A stretch of 52,424 nucleotides of DNA from the NCBI GenBank assembly GCA_030699935.1, contig JAUYKS010000003.1, positions 1 through 52,424 on the forward strand. The letters run 5' to 3'. The notes under the pieces are model-generated. The model was not told the DNA's origin. It saw nothing but the letters and a program-made list of their open reading frames with translations, and made no database searches. The translations under genes were made by a program, and so were the position numbers. Of this stretch, positions 25,323-35,009 are shown piece after piece. The stretch's first letter is position 1. Each line of letters begins with the position of its first letter. This DNA is from a bacterium. GTDB taxonomy: Bacteria; Patescibacteriota; SICC01.

Positions 25323-25336
25323 ATTATAGCTATACT
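25323..25336. promoter_or_regulatory. Divergent tyrS/PBP promoter with a palindromic core
   Basis: TATAGCTATA (25325-25334) is a perfect palindrome in the 36-bp gap between tyrS and the PBP gene. On the minus strand it provides TATAAT (25323-25328). On the + strand it provides TATAGC (25325-25330) and TATACT (25331-25336). One site may therefore serve both directions. Confidence 0.45.
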
Positions 25337-25339
25337 TAT

Positions 25340-28048
25340 ATGGCTAGCGCTGCACCGTACATCGCGGCACCGCTCGATGCAAGCATGGGAAGAGTAAAAA
25401 ACGCAATCGCTGACCTGTTCGCCAAGGACCGGCTGACCGCCGACGACGGTTCGGTCTGGAAGGACGCGCAAGGACAATGGCGGAAACGCCGAGTCCTGAA
25501 GCTATCGGGTTCCAGCGGCTTCTTCGCGTTATGCCTGTTCCTGGCGATCGCCTCGATCGGCCTGCCGCTGCCGGGGCGCGTCAACGATGCCCGGGCCGAA
25601 GCCACCTCGCTCTATGCCCGCGACGGCAAGACCCTCCTCTATAAGATCCGCGGCGAGAAGAACCGCAGCCGGATCGACTTCAGCCAGATGCCGAAGTGCA
25701 TCAAGGACGCGACCGTCGCCACCGAGGACAAGAGCTTCTACAAGCACCAAGGGCTCGACCCGCGCGGCATGGCCCGGGCGTTGATCGTCAACCTCGAGTT
25801 CGGCCAGACCAGCCAGGGAGGCTCGACGATTACCCAGCAGCTGGTGAAGAACGCCCTGCTTTCGCCGGAGCGGACATATACCCGAAAGGCCAAGGAGCTG
25901 ATTCTCTCGCTGGAAATCGAGCAGATGTTGTCCAAGGACGAGATCCTGAAGCTATACCTCAACGAGATCCCGTACGGCCACAGCGCCTACGGCATCGAGG
26001 CCGCTTCGCAGACGTACTTCGCCAAACCGGCGCGCCGGCTGACACTTCCCGAATGCGCCACCCTGGCCGCCCTGCCCCAGGCACCGAGCCTGTACTCACC
26101 GTACATCGGCGACAAGAAACTGCTGCGCGAACGGACGCTGTTCGTCCTCGAGCAGATGCAGAACCAGAAATACATCGATCAGGCGGAACGCGACCAGGCC
26201 ACCGTCTCGGTGAAGAAGGGGCTGCAGTTCGCAGCTGCCCGCGGCGAGGACATCAAGGCGCCGCACTTCGTGTTCTACGTCCGGCAGCAGTTGGAGCGGG
26301 AACTCGGCGTGAAGGCTATCCAGGAGGGCGGCTACAAGGTGATCACGACGCTCGATCCGAAGAAGCAGGACATCGCCGAGGACGTGGTAACCCAGGCCAG
26401 CGGCAACTTCGGACTGTACGGCGCGTCGAACGCGGCGCTGACCGCGGTCAACCCGAAGACCGGACAGATCGAGGCGATGGTCGGCAGCGTCGATTTCTTC
26501 GACACGAAGGGCGACGGCAACGTCAACGTGGCCACCGCCAACCGGCAGCCCGGATCTTCGTTCAAGCCGATCGTCTACCTGGCGGCGTTCAAGAAAGGGC
26601 AACTGACGAACCTCGAGAAGCCGCTGGCGATGAACCCCACCACCTTGCTTTGGGACGTGAAGACGGACTTCGGCGGCGGGTACGCGCCGAACAACTACGA
26701 CCGCACGTTCCGCGGTCCGATCAGCGCCCGGGACGCCCTGCAGCAATCGCTGAACGTCCCGGCCGTGAAGGTACTGGACCTAATCGGCGTTCGCACCGCC
26801 ACCGACCTGGCCCACCAGATGGGCATCACCACCCTGAACGATCCGGACCGGTACGGTGACTCGCTGGTGCTCGGCGGCGGCGAGGTGAAACTGCTCGAGC
26901 TGACCTCGGCGTACAACGTGATCGCCAACCAAGGCGTGGCCGCCGTCCGGCGCAGCAATCCCAACGGGACCCACACCACGGCTACGGCGATCCTCAAGGT
27001 GACCGACCGCGAGAAGAAGGACGTGACGGATGACATCACCGGGAACTTCCAGAAGGGAGACGAGGTGGTTTCGAAGGATCTCGCCTATCAGATCTCCGAC
27101 GTATTGTCCGACGATCCGGCCCGGGCGCCGCAGTTCGGCAGCGGCGGACCGCTGACGTTGCCGGGGCGTCCGGATACCGCCGCCAAGACCGGCACCACCG
27201 ACAGCTACCGGGACGCCTGGACGGTCGGGTTCACGCCGCAGCTGTCCGCCGGGGTCTGGGTCGGCAACAACGACAACACGCCGATGAACGAAGCGGGCGG
27301 CAGCCGGGCGGCAGCGCCGATCTGGCACGACTTCATGGTGCGGGTGTTGGCGGACAAGCCGGTCGTGCCGTTCGAGCGGCCGGAAGGCATCAAGGAACTC
27401 CGGGTCGACCGGCTGACCGGCCTGCTGCCCGGCCGGAACACGCGCCAGACCAAGTCGGACCTATTCACCGACAGTAACGCGCCGAAGCAGCGCAGCGACG
27501 CCGGTGTCGGCATCGACAAGACTGAGTGTAAGCCGCGCGTCTCATTGAACAGCCCGTCCGGCGGGACGATCGACTCCGGCAGCGTCAGCATCTCGGCCAC
27601 CGCGACGACGTCCGGAGACGGACCGGGAATCGCCCAGGTCAGCTTCAACGTGGACGGCCGCGTGATCGCGACCGACACCGCCCCGCCGTTCTCGACCGCT
27701 ACGACGCTCAGTGGCGGTTCGCACACGATCACGGCGACCGCCCGCAGCAAGGACTGCAGCGAGGGGATCAGCGGCGAGTCGAGACTGCACAGCGAACGCC
27801 CGAACAACCCGAACTGGGAGAAGCCGGTGCAGGCCTGGATCCGCGGCCACGGATTGTCCTTCGGCCAGTCGGATAATACCGAGACGGCGACCGATTCCGT
27901 CCGGGTGACGGTCGGCAGCGGTGAAACTCCGACGCCCGAACCCTCCCCGACGGATGGCGGAGGTGGCGACGGTGGTGGCGGTGCGCTCGGTCCGGGCAGC
28001 CTGACTGGTTACCTGCGGGACGACCAGCTCCGGCTGCAGTTCGCTTGA
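25340..28048 (+). CDS. Class A penicillin-binding protein (transglycosylase/transpeptidase)
   Basis: A 902-residue bifunctional peptidoglycan synthase of the PBP1A type. A transmembrane helix spans about residues 60-80. The GT51 transglycosylase domain has the catalytic Glu in ATEDKSFYKHQG (about 128) and GGSTITQQLVKN. The transpeptidase domain has SxxK in PGSSFKPIV (about 403), SxN in QQSLNVPA and KTG in KTGTTDSYRD (about 615). An Ig-like domain follows (SLNSPSGGTIDSGSVSISAT), then a Gly/Pro-rich tail, suggesting an extracytoplasmic surface extension. ATG at 25340 fits the divergent promoter with an almost leaderless start; ATG at 25385 is an alternative. It is the only cell-wall gene and one of few + strand genes here. 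Confidence 0.96.
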   Translation: MASAAPYIAAPLDASMGRVKNAIADLFAKDRLTADDGSVWKDAQGQWRKRRVLKLSGSSGFFALCLFLAIASIGLPLPGRVNDARAEATSLYARDGKTLLYKIRGEKNRSRIDFSQMPKCIKDATVATEDKSFYKHQGLDPRGMARALIVNLEFGQTSQGGSTITQQLVKNALLSPERTYTRKAKELILSLEIEQMLSKDEILKLYLNEIPYGHSAYGIEAASQTYFAKPARRLTLPECATLAALPQAPSLYSPYIGDKKLLRERTLFVLEQMQNQKYIDQAERDQATVSVKKGLQFAAARGEDIKAPHFVFYVRQQLERELGVKAIQEGGYKVITTLDPKKQDIAEDVVTQASGNFGLYGASNAALTAVNPKTGQIEAMVGSVDFFDTKGDGNVNVATANRQPGSSFKPIVYLAAFKKGQLTNLEKPLAMNPTTLLWDVKTDFGGGYAPNNYDRTFRGPISARDALQQSLNVPAVKVLDLIGVRTATDLAHQMGITTLNDPDRYGDSLVLGGGEVKLLELTSAYNVIANQGVAAVRRSNPNGTHTTATAILKVTDREKKDVTDDITGNFQKGDEVVSKDLAYQISDVLSDDPARAPQFGSGGPLTLPGRPDTAAKTGTTDSYRDAWTVGFTPQLSAGVWVGNNDNTPMNEAGGSRAAAPIWHDFMVRVLADKPVVPFERPEGIKELRVDRLTGLLPGRNTRQTKSDLFTDSNAPKQRSDAGVGIDKTECKPRVSLNSPSGGTIDSGSVSISATATTSGDGPGIAQVSFNVDGRVIATDTAPPFSTATTLSGGSHTITATARSKDCSEGISGESRLHSERPNNPNWEKPVQAWIRGHGLSFGQSDNTETATDSVRVTVGSGETPTPEPSPTDGGGGDGGGGALGPGSLTGYLRDDQLRLQFA

Positions 28049-28059
28049 CCGGAGACGGC

Positions 28060-28707
28060 CTAGTACTTCGGATGGGCCGAGACGAAGACGCTGTCCTTGA
28101 GATAGAACCGCCACTGGTGTTCGCGGCCGCGGCGGATCCCGACGCGCGACGACTTCCCGATCTTCCGCGGCGGGACGTCCGGCGCGTCCTCGATACACAG
28201 GGTACCGCCGAGCAAGTCCTCGCGGTTCAGGCGCTGGTCCAGGTCCAGCGCTTGGCACAGCTTCGCCGGACCGTCGGTCAGTTCATGATCCGGCAGTTCC
28301 TTCAGGTGCGCACTCCGGAGGCGCCGGTTGCGCCGCATGGCCGCGATTCCTTCGTCCGGCTCCAGGGCACGAATCAGGACGGCGGTTCCCGACCCTTTCG
28401 GTTCGGTGACGCAATTCAGGCAGTAGTGCATGCCGTAGGTGAAGTAGACGTAGGCGTGCCCCGGTTCGCCGAACATCGGCGCGGCGCGGGACGCTTCTCC
28501 GTGACGGGCGTGCGACGCGACGTCGTCGGGACCCATGTACGCCTCGGTCTCGACGATGATGCCGGACAACCGCCGGCCGCGGCTGACTCGCACCAAGCGT
28601 TTTCCCAACAAGGCCCGGGCCACCTTGAGCGTGGGCCGGTCGTAGAACGAACGGGAAAGCTTCTTACTTCCCGTGTTTCTTCTCGTAGAGCGCGATGCCT
28701 TCTTCAA
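28060..28707 (-). CDS. mpg: 3-methyladenine DNA glycosylase (AAG/MPG family)
   Basis: A 215-residue base-excision repair glycosylase for alkylated and deaminated purines. It shows the family core RSFYDRPTLKVARALLGK, ETEAYMGPDDVASHA (containing the catalytic Glu), GHAYVYFTYGMHYCLN and LTDGPAKLCQALDL. The first 15 residues are basic. The start is uncertain. The TTG at 28705-28707 overlaps ppa by 44 nt, and no alternative start lies between the ppa stop and the conserved FYD motif. Co-transcribed with ppa. Confidence 0.93.
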   Translation of the reverse strand: MKKASRSTRRNTGSKKLSRSFYDRPTLKVARALLGKRLVRVSRGRRLSGIIVETEAYMGPDDVASHARHGEASRAAPMFGEPGHAYVYFTYGMHYCLNCVTEPKGSGTAVLIRALEPDEGIAAMRRNRRLRSAHLKELPDHELTDGPAKLCQALDLDQRLNREDLLGGTLCIEDAPDVPPRKIGKSSRVGIRRGREHQWRFYLKDSVFVSAHPKY

Positions 28708-29194
28708 TGACCTTCACCGCCGCATCACGGCCTTCGATAGCCTCGATCGTGACCTTTTTGCCTTGCAGGTCCTTGTAATGCTCGAAGAAGTGCTTGATCT
28801 CATCAAGGACGACTGGGGATACGTCTGATTTGTCCTTGATGTGGACCATGCCCGCGTCGCCCGCAGGTACACAGAGCACCTTCTCGTCCTTTTCCCCACT
28901 GTCGACCATGCGGAGGACCGCGATGGGACGCGCCGGCACCACGGTGCCCGGATAGTACGGCTCCGCCCGGTTGATGATCATTGCATCGATCGCGTCGCCG
29001 TCATGCCAATGCGTCCGCGGGACCAGACCGTAGTCGACCGGATAGACGAACGCGGTCGGCACCACCCGATCCAGTACGATCACGCCCGTATCCTCGTCCA
29101 GCTCATACTTGTTCTTCGAGCCGCGGGGAATCTCGATGAACACGTTGATCTCGTCCGGCGGATTCCCGGTCGTGAGGTCGTGGACGACGTTCAT
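28664..29194 (-). CDS. ppa: Inorganic pyrophosphatase, family I
   Basis: A 176-residue soluble pyrophosphatase that pulls nucleic-acid and aminoacyl-tRNA synthesis forward by hydrolysing PPi. Conserved metal and substrate residues are visible in GSKNKYELDEDTG, YPVDYG, the DGDAIDAMI signature and HIKDKSDVS, then HFFEHYKDL. ATG at 29192-29194 overlaps the upstream stop (ATGA), a clear coupling signal, so the longer frame from 29248 is not used. Length and motifs are typical. Confidence 0.97.
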   Translation of the reverse strand: MNVVHDLTTGNPPDEINVFIEIPRGSKNKYELDEDTGVIVLDRVVPTAFVYPVDYGLVPRTHWHDGDAIDAMIINRAEPYYPGTVVPARPIAVLRMVDSGEKDEKVLCVPAGDAGMVHIKDKSDVSPVVLDEIKHFFEHYKDLQGKKVTIEAIEGRDAAVKVIEEGIALYEKKHGK

Positions 29195-29607
29195 TTGACG
29201 GTCACCTCGCCGGCCTGGGACGGATTTAGGTGGTTGTGGAATCCCCAACTCCCCGCTTGCTCGAACGTGAACGTGTAGGAAGCGCCATCCTTCACGGTGT
29301 CGGAATTCAGGGCGCTGAGGTCCGTATGTTGCGGGTGCGGATTGCTGGCAATCAGCATCGGGCTGCTGCTGGCGTTCCGGAATACTACCGAGTCGCCGGC
29401 GTCCACCGTGACCGTGTCCGGCGAGAACCCGCTTTCCGTCAATGTGACGGTGGTCCCGGACTGTTCCGTCGCGGCGGTTTCTGCCGGAGTCGGAGTGGCG
29501 GCCGAAGTCGGGATCACTTCCTCGTCCTGGCGCTGGGTAGCGAACAGGGCCACGCCGATGCCGACGGCGATGAGGATCAGGACTGCTGCGATGATGCGGG
29601 GATTCAT
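29191..29607 (-). CDS. Membrane-anchored cupredoxin-like protein lacking the copper Cys
   Basis: A 138-residue protein with an N-terminal signal anchor (IIAAVLILIAVGIGVALFA), a Thr/Ala-rich linker and a cupredoxin-like beta domain (SGFSPDTVTVDAGDSVVFRN). Type 1 copper sites need His, Cys, His and Met. Here the second cluster reads GSWGFHNHLNPSQAGEV, with His residues but no Cys or Met, and the first cluster is SNPHPQHTDL. It may bind copper in another geometry, or not at all. Outside the cytoplasmic membrane. Lies between tgt and ppa and overlaps ppa. Confidence 0.8.
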   Translation of the reverse strand: MNPRIIAAVLILIAVGIGVALFATQRQDEEVIPTSAATPTPAETAATEQSGTTVTLTESGFSPDTVTVDAGDSVVFRNASSSPMLIASNPHPQHTDLSALNSDTVKDGASYTFTFEQAGSWGFHNHLNPSQAGEVTVK

Positions 29608-29629
29608 GCTTTAGTTTCCGTTTCCCAGC

Positions 29630-30868
<1,239 letters not shown>

Positions 30869-30879
30869 CTAGGTATCCC

Positions 30880-31356
30880 ATGACGAATACTCCAGACCAA
30901 GACCAAGAAGATCGTGATTTTTCCCAGGAAGAAGTCGGGGCTTCCCTGGCGGAGATATTCGAGGAGGAAATGGGTCCCGACGCGAATCCCGTCGCGGAAC
31001 GCATTGCCCATCGCCCGCGGCTGCTTCGGTACTACGAGGACGGCCTGGAGAAGCGAGAGGAAAACGAGCCTCGTAAGGTCAAGAAGCTGTTGGGGACCAA
31101 GACGGAATACGACGCCAGCCAGGATCTCAGGGCATATACCGTGGCGGGATATCGGATCGAACTGATAGACGAATTCAGCGAACTGGCGGAACCGCGCATC
31201 GATGACAACCTGCTGCACCCGGAACACGGCGTCCTGGAGACGCTTGAGGAATTGCTCAAGAAGATCTGCGGACCGGGTGCCGACCAGACGGACCTCAGGA
31301 GAAGGGTCATGATCCTCACGGAGATATCACGCCGATATCGGAAGGATGTGCGTTGA
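30880..31356 (+). CDS. Orphan soluble protein
   Basis: A 158-residue acidic protein with no family match I recognise. The first 40 residues are Asp/Glu/Gln-rich and probably disordered. The rest is predominantly helical (HRPRLLRYYEDGLEKREENE, LETLEELLKKICGP, RRRVMILTEISRRYRKD). No membrane segment. It is divergent from tgt through the shared symmetric -10 and convergent with the PIN-TRAM gene 7 nt away. Confidence 0.7.
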   Translation: MTNTPDQDQEDRDFSQEEVGASLAEIFEEEMGPDANPVAERIAHRPRLLRYYEDGLEKREENEPRKVKKLLGTKTEYDASQDLRAYTVAGYRIELIDEFSELAEPRIDDNLLHPEHGVLETLEELLKKICGPGADQTDLRRRVMILTEISRRYRKDVR

Positions 31357-31363
31357 TGGCGGG

Positions 31364-32287
31364 CTACCGCTGCCGGCCCGGTTTCGTCTTCCGCGGAGTA
31401 ACGAAGATCATCTTCCCCGCCACCGTCTGTAGCGACCGGCTGACCTCGGTTGTGACTTCCTTGCCGACCAGCTTGTCGCCGTTCTCCACGACGATCATCG
31501 TACCGTCGGGCAGGTAGCCCACGCCCTGGCCTTTCTCCTTGCCTTTGCCGACCACCTTCACCTCGAGCTCTTCGCCCGGCAGTACCGGTGGCCGCAACGA
31601 TCCGGCCAGTTCATTCACGTTGAGCACCGGTACCCGTTCGATCTCGGCGACGCGGTTGAGGTTGTAATCCGTCGTCATGATCGCGGCCTTCCGGCGCTTG
31701 GCGATCTCGACCAGCTTGCTGTCGACCGCCTTCGTCTTCCCGGTGATCTCGACGATCTCGACCAGGACTTCGGAATGTTTTTCCAGCGCGGTCAGCGCCT
31801 CCAGGCCGCGGCGTCCCTTGGCCCGCCGCAGCGGGTCCGACGAGTCCGCGATGTGCTGGAGCTCCTCGAGGACAATCCGCGGGACCAGCAACGTTCCGGA
31901 GAGAAAGCCCGCGTTCGCGATATCCAGGATGCGCGCGTCGATGATCGCGCTGGTGTCTACCACGATCTCGCGGCCGGACGGCGCGCCCCGTCCGGTGACC
32001 GCTTGGTAGAGGAACGAGACGAACAGCGAGCCGCGGATGGCGAACAGCGTTCCGAACATCGCCACGGTGAGCAGCGTCACGGCCAGCGGCAGGGCGGTGC
32101 CGTACGGTGACGGCAGCGTCGCCAACGGCAACGACAACAAGGCGCCGACCACCAGTCCGGCCAGGACTCCGACGAACGTCGTCAACAACGTCTTGGTATG
32201 CGCCCGGACGATCCCCCGCGTAATCAGCAAGGCGAGTACCGTCAACAGGCCGATGAAGATGACAAGCTGGATCGCTTCTTGGTCCAC
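31364..32287 (-). CDS. Membrane PIN-TRAM domain ribonuclease-like protein (YacL type)
   Basis: A 307-residue protein with four N-terminal membrane helices (1-105), a PIN nuclease domain and a C-terminal TRAM domain. PIN acidic residues are in VDTSAIIDARI, LEELQHIADSSDPLRRAKGR and the MTTDYNLNRVA region. TRAM (about 235-290) is a predicted RNA-binding beta-barrel. This is the Firmicutes YacL architecture, whose cellular role is poorly defined. The start is GTG at 32285-32287. A TAGACT -10 lies 6 nt upstream in the 19-bp gap after clpC, a leaderless GTG. Confidence 0.93.
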   Translation of the reverse strand: MDQEAIQLVIFIGLLTVLALLITRGIVRAHTKTLLTTFVGVLAGLVVGALLSLPLATLPSPYGTALPLAVTLLTVAMFGTLFAIRGSLFVSFLYQAVTGRGAPSGREIVVDTSAIIDARILDIANAGFLSGTLLVPRIVLEELQHIADSSDPLRRAKGRRGLEALTALEKHSEVLVEIVEITGKTKAVDSKLVEIAKRRKAAIMTTDYNLNRVAEIERVPVLNVNELAGSLRPPVLPGEELEVKVVGKGKEKGQGVGYLPDGTMIVVENGDKLVGKEVTTEVSRSLQTVAGKMIFVTPRKTKPGRQR

Positions 32288-32293
32288 GGATCC

Positions 32294-32299
32294 AGTCTA
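32294..32299 (-). promoter_or_regulatory. -10 element for the leaderless PIN-TRAM gene
   Basis: TAGACT on the minus strand, 6 nt before the GTG at 32287, placed in the 19-bp gap after the clpC stop. Confidence 0.45.
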
Positions 32300-32306
32300 A
32301 CAGGGC

Positions 32307-34826
32307 TTACTTCTTGGCCGGGGTCCGCTTGGCGGCGCGGCTGGCCGTGAACGTGAATGCGTCTTTCTCGAAACCGATCCGGACTCGGGCGCCGTCCTTG
32401 ATCTCTCCGGACAGCAGCTTCTCGGCCAGCGGATCCTCGATATCGTTCTGGATCGCGCGACGGACCGGCCGGGCGCCGTACTGCGGGTCGAACCCGCGTT
32501 CGATCAGCGCGGCCTTCGCCTTGGCATCGACTGAGATCTTCAGATCGTGCTCCTTCAGCCGCCCCGCGAACTCGGTCAACTGCAGGTCGACGATCTTGCC
32601 GACCAGCTCCTTGGTCAGCGGCTTGAACACGACGATCTGGTCGAGACGGTTCAGGAACTCCGGCTTGAACTTGTCCTTGAGCTGCTCGAGGACGCGCTGT
32701 TTCATCTCCTCGTAACGCTGTTCCAGCGAGGCCTCGGAAGCGTCGTCGGTGACACGGAAACCGAGTTGGGCCGTCTTCTGGAGTTCGGATGCGCCCACGT
32801 TCGAGGTCAGGATGATGATCGCGTTCCGGAAGTCCACCTTCCGTCCCTTCGCATCGGTCAGCTGGCCGTCCTCGAGGATCTGCAGCAGCAGGTTGAACAC
32901 CTCCGGATGCGCCTTCTCGACCTCGTCGAGCAGGATCACGGAGTACGGATTACGCCGGATCTGCTCGGTGAGCTTGCCGCCTTCCTCGTAGCCGACATAC
33001 CCGGCCGGGGCGCCCACCAGTCGCGACACGTTATGCCGCTCCATGAACTCGGACATGTCGAGCTTGATCAGGTTGTCCTCGGCGCCGAATACTTCGCGCG
33101 CCAGGACCTTCACCAGCTCGGTCTTCCCGACACCGGTCGGACCGAGGAAGATGAACGATCCCATCGGGCGCTTCGGGTTGCCGATCCCGACGCGGCTACG
33201 CCGGATACTGCGGGACACCGCGGAGACGGCCTCGTCCTGCCCGATGATCTGTTGTTTCAGCTTCTTCTCGAGGTTGGTGAGATTCTCGGCCTCGGCCTTC
33301 ACCAAGCGCGTGACCGGCACGCCGGTCCATTGCGCCACCACCGTGGCGATGTCCTCGGACTGGACCTTCACCGTCTTCGGCCCCTTGCCGCGAAGTTGTT
33401 CGCGGATCTTGTTGGCCTTGTCACGGAGCTGGGCCGCCTTCTCGTAGTCCTGGTTGTCGATCGCCCGCTCTTTCTCGGAGTTCATCGCGGTCAGTTCCTC
33501 CTGGAGCTTCTTGAGTTCCGGGGTCAGACCGCCTTCTCGCAGACGGCCGGCCGAAGCCGCTTCGTCCACCAGGTCGATCGCCTTGTCCGGCAGGAACCGG
33601 TCGGCGATATAGCGGGTGCTCAGGCGCACCGCGGTCTCGATCGCCTCGTCGGTGATCTCGACGCCGTGATGATCCTCATAGTTCTTGCGGAGGCCCTTGA
33701 GCACGGCAACGGTCTCCTCCTCGGACGGTTCCTTCACGTGCACCGGCTGGAAGCGCCGCTCCAACGCCGCGTCCTTCTCGATGTGTTTGCGGTATTCGTC
33801 GAGCGTGGTCGCGCCGACCGTCTGGATCTCGCCGCGGGCCAGTGACGGCTTCAGGATCTGGGCCGCGTCCATCGAGCCCTCGGCCGCGCCCGCTCCGACG
33901 ATCGTGTGCAGCTCGTCGATGAACAGCACGATGTCGTCGAGCTTCTTGAGTTCCTCGATCACCTGTTTCACGCGTTCCTCGAACTCACCGCGGTACTTGG
34001 TGCCGGCGACCATCAGCGGCAGGTCGAGTGCCAGCACGCGCTTGCCGTGCAGCGCATCCGGGACGCGTTCCTCGATGATCCGCTCCGCCAGGCCTTCGAC
34101 GATGGCGGTCTTGCCGATGCCGGGCTCCCCGATCAGCACCGGATTGTTCTTGGTCCGCCGGCCCAGGATCTGGATCACCCGCTGGACTTCGTCGTCGCGG
34201 CCGATCACCGGATCGAGCTTGTTCTGCTTGGCCAGGTCGGTGAGGTCGGTCGAGAAGTAGTCGAGCGCCGGCGTCTTGTCCTTGTCCGCCTTCTGCTTCT
34301 TGATCGTGCCGCCGCCGGGCGTGACCGGCTGGCCGCCGTTCGGTTGCCCGGGCGTCGCCGCGCCGGCTCCGGAGGCCGTGCTGCCGGTGTGCCGGAACAG
34401 GTTCAGAACCTGCGACTTGATCCGCTCCGGATCCGCGCCGAGTTCCTCAAGGATCGAATACGCCTTGGTATTCTTGTCGCCGAGGATGCCGAGCAACAGG
34501 TGTTCCGTGCCGACGTAATAGTGCTGATGGCGTGCCGCGGTCGCGACCGCCTTCTCAATCACCTTCTTGGCAGGGTCGGTCAGGCCCGCTCCGCCCGCGT
34601 CATAGCGGGATTTCGACGAGAAACTGAGCGCCAGCTGGACCTTCTCCAGCGTGACCGCGTGCCCCTCGAGAATCTCGGCCGCCAGCGCCTCCGGATTGGA
34701 AACCAGGCCGACCAGGATGTGCTCGGTGCCGATGTACGCCTCGCCCATCGCCCGCGCCGCCTTCTGCGCGGCGGTCAGCGAAAGCTTGGCGTTCTTGGTG
34801 AATTTCTCGAAGTGTTCGTTCTGCAT
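32307..34826 (-). CDS. clpC: ClpC-type AAA+ unfoldase
   Basis: An 839-residue Hsp100 ATPase that unfolds substrates and feeds them to ClpP. Two Clp_N repeats cover residues 1-140, then a Gly/Pro linker. D1 has Walker A GEPGIGKT (about 234). A UVR-like coiled-coil middle domain follows ([30 protein letters not shown]), and D2 has GPTGVGKT (about 559). The short M-domain and the UVR segment mark ClpC rather than ClpB. The C-terminal tail is Lys/Ala-rich. I chose ATG 34824-34826, where the Clp_N domain begins. It has a leader of about 120 nt. No CIRCE or obvious CtsR site was seen. Confidence 0.97.
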   Translation of the reverse strand: MQNEHFEKFTKNAKLSLTAAQKAARAMGEAYIGTEHILVGLVSNPEALAAEILEGHAVTLEKVQLALSFSSKSRYDAGGAGLTDPAKKVIEKAVATAARHQHYYVGTEHLLLGILGDKNTKAYSILEELGADPERIKSQVLNLFRHTGSTASGAGAATPGQPNGGQPVTPGGGTIKKQKADKDKTPALDYFSTDLTDLAKQNKLDPVIGRDDEVQRVIQILGRRTKNNPVLIGEPGIGKTAIVEGLAERIIEERVPDALHGKRVLALDLPLMVAGTKYRGEFEERVKQVIEELKKLDDIVLFIDELHTIVGAGAAEGSMDAAQILKPSLARGEIQTVGATTLDEYRKHIEKDAALERRFQPVHVKEPSEEETVAVLKGLRKNYEDHHGVEITDEAIETAVRLSTRYIADRFLPDKAIDLVDEAASAGRLREGGLTPELKKLQEELTAMNSEKERAIDNQDYEKAAQLRDKANKIREQLRGKGPKTVKVQSEDIATVVAQWTGVPVTRLVKAEAENLTNLEKKLKQQIIGQDEAVSAVSRSIRRSRVGIGNPKRPMGSFIFLGPTGVGKTELVKVLAREVFGAEDNLIKLDMSEFMERHNVSRLVGAPAGYVGYEEGGKLTEQIRRNPYSVILLDEVEKAHPEVFNLLLQILEDGQLTDAKGRKVDFRNAIIILTSNVGASELQKTAQLGFRVTDDASEASLEQRYEEMKQRVLEQLKDKFKPEFLNRLDQIVVFKPLTKELVGKIVDLQLTEFAGRLKEHDLKISVDAKAKAALIERGFDPQYGARPVRRAIQNDIEDPLAEKLLSGEIKDGARVRIGFEKDAFTFTASRAAKRTPAKK

Positions 34827-34920
34827 GGTGTCTCGTGCGTAATGCCTCAAGTATGGGTGGTGCAAGCAGTCCCTTCGTTGGAAGGATTGCTAAAAATGCG
34901 TTGGAATGTGGTTTTTGTTC

Positions 34921-34959
34921 ACGCGAAGCGTATTTTTCGTTTCGCGACATTACAGTATA
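34921..34959 (-). promoter_or_regulatory. clpC promoter and leader hairpin
   Basis: -10 TATACT (34954-34959) with a possible -35 TACTTG at 17 nt. The transcript start is near 34947. The leader then contains CGCGAAACG-AAAAATA-CGCTTCGCG (a 9-bp stem with one mismatch, about 34922-34946), with no T-run. The rest of the 183-nt gap between clpC and nusA shows nothing else I can identify. Confidence 0.45.
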
Positions 34960-35009
34960 TGAAGCCGGCACAGAGTCAAGTATCTGCACCAACCGGTTGC
35001 GCAAATTAA

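Noticed and set aside
34827-35009. CIRCE or CtsR heat-shock operator before clpC
   Set aside because: No TTAGCACTC-type inverted repeat and no CtsR heptad repeat found. Only a generic leader hairpin is present.
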